Source: Balanoglossus misakiensis
Lineage: Eukaryota > Hemichordata
DNA length: 64,000 bases
Assembly (NCBI GenBank): GCA_040954595.2
Contig: CM082587.2
Location: 10,230,001 to 10,294,000 of the forward strand
Reading direction: 5' to 3'
Shown here: piece after piece, positions 57,000 to 64,000 of the stretch
Layout of the letters: each line of letters starts with the position of its first letter
How positions within the stretch are numbered: position 1 is the first letter of the stretch
Program-made: the position numbers and the translations under genes
Notes under the pieces: model-generated
Told to the model about the DNA's origin: nothing
The model's database searches: none
The model's input: only the letters and a program-made list of their open reading frames with translations

Positions 57000-57250
57000 T
57001 CCAAAATGCTACAAATCGCCACTGAGTTCTTTAGCTTCTGTTTTTCATATTTATGTGCCAGTTAGTTGTAGGCTAGAAGTGATATGTTTTTATAAGTGTG
57101 TGTGTCGATGTATGTATCATGAATGTATGCGCGAGTGCCTGTCTGGCTGTCTCAGTATGCATGCATGCACACATACTGTATGGCAATGTGTGTGTGTGTT
57201 TACATACCCAGATGTAGTTATGTATTTATTTATGTATGGATGGATGGATT
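57000..57250. other. Tail of the integrase gene and start of a microsatellite region
   Basis: AATAAA-type sequences near 56940 and 56974 could serve as polyadenylation signals for the integrase transcript. GTGT and GTAT-rich repeats begin at about 57095. Confidence 0.4.
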
Positions 57251-57344
57251 GCTTGGCTTTGGGTGTGAGAATGGGTGGTTTAATAGATGGCTGGAAACAT
57301 TCACCCATCTATTAAACCACCCATTCTCACACCCAAAGCCAAGC
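57251..57344. repeat. Perfect 40-base inverted repeat with 14-base loop
   Basis: GCTTGGCTTTGGGTGTGAGA... (57251-57290) is exactly complementary to 57305-57344, with loop CTGGAAACATTCAC. Outside the arms the left side continues in TATGGATGG repeats and the right side in GCATGCATG/CATA repeats, so the microsatellite itself is roughly mirrored across the hairpin. Confidence 0.95.
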
Positions 57345-57757
57345 CAGCCATGCATGCATGCATGCATGCATGCATGCATACATACATACATACATACATA
57401 CATACATACATACATACATACATACATACATACATACATACATACATACATACATACATACATACATACATACATACATACATACATACATACATACATA
57501 CATACATACATACATACATACATACATACATACATACATACATACATACATACATACATACATACATACATACATACATGCATACATACATACATGCATA
57601 CATCCATGCATGCATGCATGCATGCATGCATGCATGCATACATACATACATACATACATACATACATACATACATACATACATACATACATACATACATA
57701 CATACATACATACATACATACATACATACATACATACATACATACATACTGGTATGT
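57345..57757. repeat. Long (CATA)n/(CATG)n microsatellite
   Basis: Over 400 bases of CATA with short GCATG blocks at both ends and one inside (57600-57637). All long frames here (Tyr-Ile-His-Thr and Tyr-Val-Cys-Met repeats on both strands) are artefacts. Confidence 0.98.
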
Positions 57758-59240
57758 AAATACACACACATTATCATACAGTATACACAAAATATCATGA
57801 CTGCTCACATCCTTGTGGTACATCCATCAGCCAGCACACACAACAGCCATACATATCTTCATGGCTGTAGGATTGAAAAAAAACACCCACAAAAATATTT
57901 AAGTCAGAACCATTTAATGCAGCGATATAAAAGCACACAATAGTTGAATACAACTTTAGTGAAACATTTCTTGTAAAACATGCACAATGTCCTAGGTAAA
58001 CACTGGTAACGCCTCCCATTGCCCAATTTTCATGCAAACTAGTAGACTGTTCACTATCTAATACACTGTAAAATGTTATTGCCTCTAGTGATCCTCCTCA
58101 TTCTATAATACTCTTCATGACATACAATATAAAAAGTACACAGTGTTGTTTCAGTCTGATTATCAATACATGTACTGGTATAGTTTATACTGTTCTTTTT
58201 TGTGTCATCTTTCTCTGTCAATGGCAAAACATTGATACCCCCACTGAACAGTAAGTTGTTATGAATGTTCACATCACACACAATTGTCCAGACACTGTCC
58301 GATGTGAAAAATGTCTGACTATTATTGTGATTACAGACCCTCAACTCCGAATGATTGTTCGCTACCACTCTGGCTTGGCCTCCAGCAGTGAGTCCAGCTA
58401 TGAATGGAGGTCCTCTGATTGTGGGAGAAATTGTTGAACCCAGCTAGGGCTGGGTATAGTTAAGTGCAGTCAAGATTCCTGATCAAACAAATAAACCTCA
58501 TTAAAATTGGCCACATTTGTTAACAGCACTGTGTATAGAACTACATGTATTAGCATTTAAGTCAGGCATGATAGTAACATCACTACAAAATCTACAAACA
58601 GTTGCATGCTCTAAAAATACAGTAACAATGGTAAACAGTTTTAAAGGTTAAAGACTAGAGCCAATAGCCACTGTGGCACTTGTGATGATTTCAAGTAATT
58701 ACGCAGGAAAAGTATAAGAAAAGTAAATTCCATACACCCTTTTCATAAGTCTAGTGCCCAGGCCCTCATGCAGCAATTATGAATTTGAACCTCGAAGTGA
58801 TTGGTCAACTTTTCCCCATTGGCCTCGCTTTGAGTTCAAATACATGATGGCTGCGTGATGGTACCAGACTTATGAAAGGGGCGCATTGTTAATGACATAG
58901 TCCCCACAATTTGTAACTGTAGTCATAAAATTTAACAAAAACAATCCATGTGTATATGTATAACACAAGCAATTTGTATGAAATCACTTCTGAGGCGTTT
59001 GAGTTCCAGATATAACAAATCCAATAAAAAATAGCTCTCCAGTGGCCATATCACCACACATTACCAGTATAACAGTAACTTCAAACTTTAAAAAAAGGAA
59101 TGTCAACTCTTGAGGGAAAAACGGGGTACACAATTCTGTAAAAATAGAACAGTAAAACCTGTCTAAACTGAACCCTGTTTTGTCAGTCTGGAAACCTGTC
59201 TATTCTGAACATATTTTCCAGTACACTGTCTGTAACAGAC
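57758..59240. other. 3' region of the HECT gene; no further gene seen
   Basis: Frames up to 104 codons (58054-58368, - strand) show no family features. The region contains a MITE at 58737-58882. It likely includes 3' untranslated sequence of the minus-strand HECT gene. Confidence 0.45.
58737..58882. mobile_element. ~146-bp MITE
   Basis: CCCTTTTCATAAGTCTAGTG... and ...CCAGACTTATGAAAGGGGC are inverted arms that continue, with mismatches, through CATGCAGC/GCTGCGTG to GAATTTGAAC/GTTCAAATAC. Confidence 0.7.
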
Positions 59241-61297
59241 TTATCCATAACCAAAACCCTTGGAATTGGTTATGGCAAAAGCCATAGCATGTTTAAATGC
59301 ATCATATGTTTTGTGTAATACTGGAAGGTGGAGCGCACCAGCACAAGTGTTGGCTTTGGGGAATTTAGATTGAGCTTCACTTCCATGAAGGAACATAATT
59401 CTTGGAGTTAGTCCTTCGACAAGCTCTGTACACCCAATGGTAAACATCATTATCTCGGCCAGTGTCACATTGTCTATTTCTTGATCTTGGACATCTTGCA
59501 AGAAATCTGCCCAGTATGACAGGAGAAGACTTTCAGCGTTGAACATATTGGATCCTTCCTCACTCCGTGTAACATCAGATAAAAACATATCAGTAGTTAG
59601 TGGAGCAGGCTCACAGAAGACAGGCTGGAAGCTTGTTAGGTACTGCCGCATAGCCTCAAGTACACCAAGTGAAGACAACCCATCAGTAAACTGATCAAAG
59701 GCTTCTCTATTTCTGCCATACATGTACCATTTCACTGTGGACCCAATGACTGCTGACTTGTCAATTTCAGTACGTATCAGTCTCCATGTACCAGCAATCT
59801 CAGTGATACTTTCTAAGTTATCAGTCAGCACTTGGTTGGCTTCATCAATGGGCGCATTTTGCAATGCAGTGAGGTCAGCTTTTACTGGGTTGTTCTGAGG
59901 GAGATCATCAATAGTAGGCTTGATTGAGTCACATCCATGTACAATAGCTTGGTAGAAATGGTCTGCAAAGCAGTGGGGAGCAGGACCTCCATGGACAGGA
60001 GACATGGCAATTAGCTGACCTGCCATGCAATACTCATTTTCATCAGCGCATCTACTAACACATGATAAGTATTTCTGGTTGTGTTCACCATCAAAGAGCT
60101 CACTATTGGTTATATAGTTCATGGTTAATGTCAAGAGCTCCCTCATAGGGCCCCCTGCATCCACAGCTCCTTCTGATGAGCCATCATCATCTGTGAATTT
60201 CACAGAAATCTTATTTTTTGGATGGAATGACTTGCGTTTTAGGCCTCTCTTGACACCATCAAAAAGATGATTTCTGGAAATATTGAACTGTGATGTCTTG
60301 CTGTGATCAATCTGCTCGGCAAGGTTGGCCAAAATCTCTGCAAGTGGTACTGTGGTGGTTGCATCGGGAGGTACTTGTTGGATATCATCACCAGAATCTG
60401 ATATGTACACAGTTTCATTTTCATCAGAAAATAAAGTGGCATACACATCATCAATCTCCAACCTACTTTTCTTGATTTCTGTCGGATCTTCATTGACCAC
60501 TGATGTAGTGGCCTTGGGTGTGGTCATTACACATGGATGCTTCTCACGAGTTTTGTCATCTCCAACATCATGCACTTCTTCATTTGTGACTTTTCTTTTT
60601 TGTCTCTCTTTATTGTGCTCTCTTGCATTTGAACAGCCATGATTCTCAGAAACCTCACCACCATCACTTTCTTCAGGGTTTGACAGAGTGTCATATCCCA
60701 TGGATGTATCAAAGTCACGTTCGGAACAGAGGAACAGCTTTATTCTCTTGTAGTCAACTCCAAGTTCATCTTTGTATCGAGATAACATGAAAAATTCTTT
60801 CTTCTCTGATCCTGGGATGAAAAGTGCTTGCGATCCATCTTCATACACAAGTATATAGTTTTGTTGTTCATCAATGAAATTCTTCTTCAAAGACTTCCAT
60901 TTTTGAAGTCCTGTCTCTAATATTGTTGCATAAGTTGCATTAGTTTTGGCCTGGATTGGAGGCGTTTTCCCCAGTGTGGCTTCAGCTGTTGCAGCTTCTC
61001 ATCGAAATACATGACACCTATTGAGATCTGGACATCATCTTCATGGCTTGTCTTTCCTACTCCTTTCCTTCTGCTCCCTTTTGGTGTGAATTTACGATAT
61101 GAATTCTTTTCCTCTTTGAATGCACTGAATGACTTTACTCGACCAAACATCTTTTCTGCATATGTTGAAACTGAAAAATATGGATAATAACATAAAATTG
61201 TTATAACCAGAGATAAACTGAGGTTTAAAGAATAGGTTCCATATATAAGTAGATAGAAAAAAGTACAGTAAGTCAGAAAGCTTCAGCATATCACTCA

Positions 61298-61433
61298 GTG
61301 ATTAAAATCAGATGTAGGGAACAGCGACGTCCTTTACTTACGTGGTACGATATTCTTATGCTGTCGCCTCACACTAGGCACCGCGTATAATTAAAAGACG
61401 TCGCCGTTCCCTACATCTGATTTTAATCAGATT
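61298..61433. mobile_element. MITE copy 2 of the AATCTGATTAAAAT family
   Basis: GTGATTAAAATCAGATGTAG to CTGATTTTAATCAGATT, with CTTACGTGGTACGATATTC and CGTCGCCGTTCCCTACATC as at 3929-4061. Its longer inverted ends (ATCAGATGTAGGGAACAGCG ACGTC) are better preserved than in copy 1. Confidence 0.8.
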
Positions 61434-61639
61434 GATAAATCGTGTATGAAAAACAGACACAAATGTTTCAACACGTAAGACAATTTGGAGAAGCAGCCAA
61501 AAGCCTATGCTGTGATCAATACTGTTTATTGCTTTATTGGCTTGCAGTTAAAAAGCAAATATCTAATTGAATCAAATCGTTTCGAAGCACACCCACACTC
61601 ATGCCCCCCCTGTCCCTAAAAATAATGGTATCATACAGG

Positions 61640-62060
61640 GGCTAAGGGACTGGTCAGTTTCTTCAGTCGGGGGGGGGGGCAGTGGATTATAGGGGGTCAC
61701 CTTGATTTGGAAATGCTGAATGAGGGACTAAAATTGCTTTTGAGTACACAAAAATTCAGTTTCAAGCTCTGCATACTACAAGATTTTCTAACGTGGAAGG
61801 GGACAACCATCCCACCCCCTTCACTTCTCTTGATTACTATGTCTGCCAATTATTGTAATGACTTGCATATTTTGTTTATTCATGTTATATTTTAATTATT
61901 TAAATTAATGCATAAATGCAAATTGTCACTGTTATTCATTCCCTAAGTTTTTGAAAGTTGGTATGGGAGGTGTCACCAACTTTTAAATGTTCAATGAGGG
62001 GGGGGGGGGTGGGGTTAGCCACATTTTGATATCAACAAAATAGAATCCACCCCGGCTGAA
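61640..62060. repeat. G-run repeat family
   Basis: GGACTGGTCAGTTTCTTCAG, poly-G, TGCTTTTGAGTACACAAAAA and GGGGACAACCATCCC match the family at 6300-7085 and 17990-18440. Confidence 0.75.
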
Positions 62061-62611
62061 GAAATGTCCCTAAAGACGTGCACTATTAAATTGACCTGAT
62101 CTGCATATCACTTCGTACACGCTCTGTGTTTCTGGCGTTACACGTCTCGGACGGTCATGCGGGGCTAGGCTAGATCCGCATCAGCTGAAGCGATTCGTGA
62201 ATAATCCAGGTTTTGTAAATCTCTCAGATTACAAAATAAAGAAACACACGTAGACGGTAGAACAGGCAACTTACCGGGAGTAACTTTACCGGCACTGGCA
62301 TCACCCCCTTTACCACTAGATGCAGGAGAATTGGCATATACAACCTCAAGTTGATTACCATGTACCCGGGCCCATTATTTGGTGGATAAATGACACCATT
62401 CACACATCTGAGGCCACGAATTGTGAGGCATCCATCGATGACATTGACAGTTCGGTACCTTACACCACAGGCTCCGGAAAATTGGCACTGAACAGTGCTT
62501 AACAATAAAGTTTCGTCTCGTTCGAGCGGCAACTCGACGGTTTGGCCGCTCTGCTTGTCCGTAACGACGATGTACTCTTCGGCCATGGCAGAGGTTTAGG
62601 AGAAAAACGTT

Positions 62612-63131
62612 GCTGTGGCATGGCATGGTGGGATACTTCAACTTCCGCCGCCGTTAAAAAAATATTTGTGCTTGTCGAAAAAAAAGTTTCACTGTTCCCT
62701 AAAAAGTTACAAAGTAGCACTTGAAAAAAATAATAGCGCCCCCATGAAAAAGTTTGTCAGTAGCAATAGAAAGAGCGCCCCCATAAGTTGTGTAACTAGA
62801 AATTATATAAAAATATATTTACATCTGTAAAATACAATTTTCACCCGCGAAAAGTAATGTTACTTAAAAAAAGTTTTACAAAATTAACTATTTCTTTCTG
62901 AAAATAAAAAAATTCTATGTAGTATAGATAATATTTTATCTCAAGTGTTAGAAGTTTATTTTGGAAAAAAATCTTAAAATTTTACTCTCGGAAAAAATAA
63001 AATTGGCTTTCGGAAATTAAACTTTTGCTCTCTAAAATAAGAGTTGTGTAAAGTAAATTTAAAGTTTTACTGTCAAAATTAAAAAGTTTACTCCACTGAA
63101 ATTGAAATTGTGTGCGTCAAAATTATAGTTG
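62612..63131 (-). promoter_or_regulatory. Right internal inverted repeat of element 2, includes the HECT gene promoter region
   Basis: Mirror of 53546-54075. The conserved 400 bases are 62732-63131; the weaker part includes GGATACTTCAACTTCCGCCG close to the HECT start codon. The two genes therefore converge, each driven from its own terminal repeat. Confidence 0.75.
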
Positions 63132-63697
63132 CCTTCACCAAAACTTTAGTTTACTTTTGGGAGAAGATATTGTCTATAATTTTGAAAGTTTAACTTTCAA
63201 AATAATATTTTAGGCCTGACATGAGAGAGCCACCGTAAACCCCGTACGCCACCATGAATTTATTCTTCAAAATGAAGAAAATAAGCTACATAAATCAAAC
63301 AAATGCTGTTGTTGTTGTTGTTGTTGTTGTTGTTGAACATGTTTTAAGCTACGCGTGCGATTTATTTTTTTAATGTTCTCTGATTGGATTTTTTTACAGT
63401 TTGAGTTCAACACGTAAATATTGGGAACACTATTTCATTGGTTGTTTATTATAAAAAGGTGATTGGATTTCATGGCGTTAACACGTAGTGACTGTAGGGG
63501 CCGGGGAACGACACACTTTTTTTGTCACACGAGGAAAATTGATTTCAACACGAAAGCCGTACATTTGAGAACATTTGCTGAAGCAAACGGGCGACATTAG
63601 TGTAAATTTTGTATTTAATCGCAAGGTCATCGTGATCGTGTCGATAAGGTGCTTTAATGCACCTATCGACACGGTCGTCGTGTCGATAGTCACAACG
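63132..63697. other. Right outer segment of element 2
   Basis: Contains (TTG)n at 63307-63335, CCAAT-type ATTGGTTG/GATTGGATT boxes and two TATCGACAC-type palindromes ending at 63688, then CACAACG before the target duplication. No gene. Confidence 0.6.
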
Positions 63698-64000
63698 ATT
63701 TGTCTGATGTCAGTGACTTGAGTGTTGGCTGTGTATGGCTTCCGATCCCATCCTCTCCCGTAATACCTGCATGTTGTAGAGCTTTATTAGGAAAATCAAA
63801 TATGATATCTTAGTAATATTGATGATTTGAATTTTGATCTGACTAATGTGTGACTGTCGCCGTCGATCGTCGCGAGGAAAAAATTGATATCTCGCTCGCG
63901 ATCGGCTGGGTGAGCTCGAGCGCGTCTGTATAAAATGTAAACAAATGACGTCATGCATATCAATCCGCAAGAGCTGGAGGAATACGGCTCTATGCTAAGC

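Larger units (their letters stand above)
61171..62274 (-). other. Intron of the HECT gene with inserted repeats
   Basis: About 1.1 kb between donor GTAAGT (62274) and acceptor TTTTTCAG (61171). It holds MITE copy 2 of the AATCTGATT family (61298-61433) and a G-run repeat (61640-62060). Confidence 0.7.
59241..62586 (-). pseudogene. TDP-43-N-like domain + HECT E3 ubiquitin ligase gene of element 2 (two exons, frameshifted)
   Basis: Start at 62586 in perfect context (GCCATGG). Exon 1 (62586-62275, donor CCCG|GTAAGT) encodes a domain strikingly like the TDP-43 N-terminal oligomerisation domain: LLLSTVQCQFSGACGVRYR, then IRGLRCVNGVIYPP, then a Gly/Ser/Ala linker in a shifted frame. Exon 2 starts after ATTTTTCAG at 61170; phase 1 fits. 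It has a Lys/Arg-rich part, a frameshift in an A-run at about 60960-60970, then YILVYEDGSQALFIPGS, KEFFMLSRYKDELG, an acidic linker and, in the last ~330 residues, a HECT domain: N-lobe SEGAVDAGGPMRELL, C-lobe FPKANTCAGALHLP with the thioester cysteine near residue 516 of the 549-codon frame beginning at 60890. HECT ligases pass ubiquitin from E2 through that cysteine. At least two frameshifts (about 62345 and 60965) make this copy doubtful. Confidence 0.85.
51161..63697. mobile_element. Element 2: 12.5-kb transposon with convergent integrase and HECT-ligase genes
   Basis: Copy 1 reads GCCATTTGTCTGATGTCAG continuously; copy 2 has ATTTGTCTG at 51152-51160, then 12,537 bases, then ATTTGTCTG at 63698-63706. 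The ends align imperfectly as inverted repeats (GTTTGCGCCTATCGACACGA against CGTTGTGACTATCGACACGA). Subterminal palindromes with TATCGACACGA arms are frequent at the left and present at the right. Internal inverted repeats of at least 400 bases (53546-53945 and 62732-63131) lead into the two genes. Without the nested 1.8-kb insertion, the spacer outside the inner repeats is about 563 bases left and 566 right, which favours one composite-free element, although those spacers are not visibly homologous. Confidence 0.85.
34553..64000. repeat. ~8.35-kb direct repeat unit, copy 2, expanded by two large transposons
   Basis: Segments 34553-39414, 48213-51160 and 63698-64000 align in order with copy 1. 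Added sequence: a 244-bp SINE-like insert (36011-36254), element 1 (39415-48212) and element 2 (51161-63697). Lost sequence: 224 bases of the Crypton gene. The window ends inside this copy. Confidence 0.95.

Noticed and set aside
57117-57943. Long Tyr-Ile-His-Thr and Tyr-Val-Cys-Met frames
   Set aside because: Pure translation of (CATA)n/(TATG)n in all frames; the same applies to 42230-42724 and to the ATTC tract at 1316-1837.

Overview
Organism and character. This is a gene-poor, transposon-rich animal genome window (A+T-rich, spliced exons with GT-AG sites, abundant CTGT, CATA and ATTC microsatellites, many hairpin MITEs). The FN3-like repeat protein at the left, DIRS-order retrotransposons, Cryptons and integrase DNA transposons with ubiquitin-system genes fit an invertebrate deuterostome (amphioxus- or hemichordate-like). 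That assignment is inferred from composition and protein flavour and is only moderately supported.

Layout. 1-3.4 kb: a tandem repeat, a tetranucleotide microsatellite and the 3' end of an FN3-like protein gene on the + strand. 3.4-10.7 kb: no convincing host gene; MITEs, a tyrosine-recombinase remnant at about 6.0-6.3 kb and G-run low-complexity repeats. 10.74-14.86 kb: a DIRS/Ngaro-like retrotransposon on the - strand with gag and RT/RNase H, split terminal repeats, and no visible recombinase ORF. 14.9-26.2 kb: interspersed repeats, a 584-bp foldback element with a 10-bp target duplication, an 8-copy 67/68-bp minisatellite, and four ~240-bp repeats carrying nuclear-receptor-like half-sites. 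26.2 kb to the end: a unit of about 8.35 kb present twice in direct orientation. Copy 1 is 26205-34552; copy 2 starts at 34553 and is split by two large DNA transposons whose empty sites can be read in copy 1. Each unit carries short host-like exons and a Crypton-like tyrosine recombinase gene with a frameshift shared by both copies.

The two large elements. Element 1 (39415-48212, 8.8 kb, TSD TAGACA, at least 63 bp of identical termini, kilobase-sized inverted subterminal arrays) carries an apparently intact two-exon gene: integrase, then an OTU-type deubiquitinase domain, then an F-box-like segment. Element 2 (51161-63697, 12.5 kb, TSD ATTTGTCTG, palindromic terminal repeats) carries two convergent genes: a DDE integrase, broken by two stop codons and a nested 1.5-kb transposon, and a two-exon gene joining a TDP-43-N-terminal-like domain to a HECT E3 ubiquitin ligase. 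The most interesting message of the window is that two unrelated integrase transposons, both inserted into the same duplicated copy, each carry ubiquitin-pathway effectors: an eraser plus an adaptor in one, a ligase in the other. The nearly identical repeat units could be a true tandem duplication or two haplotypes placed end to end by assembly; the window alone cannot decide.
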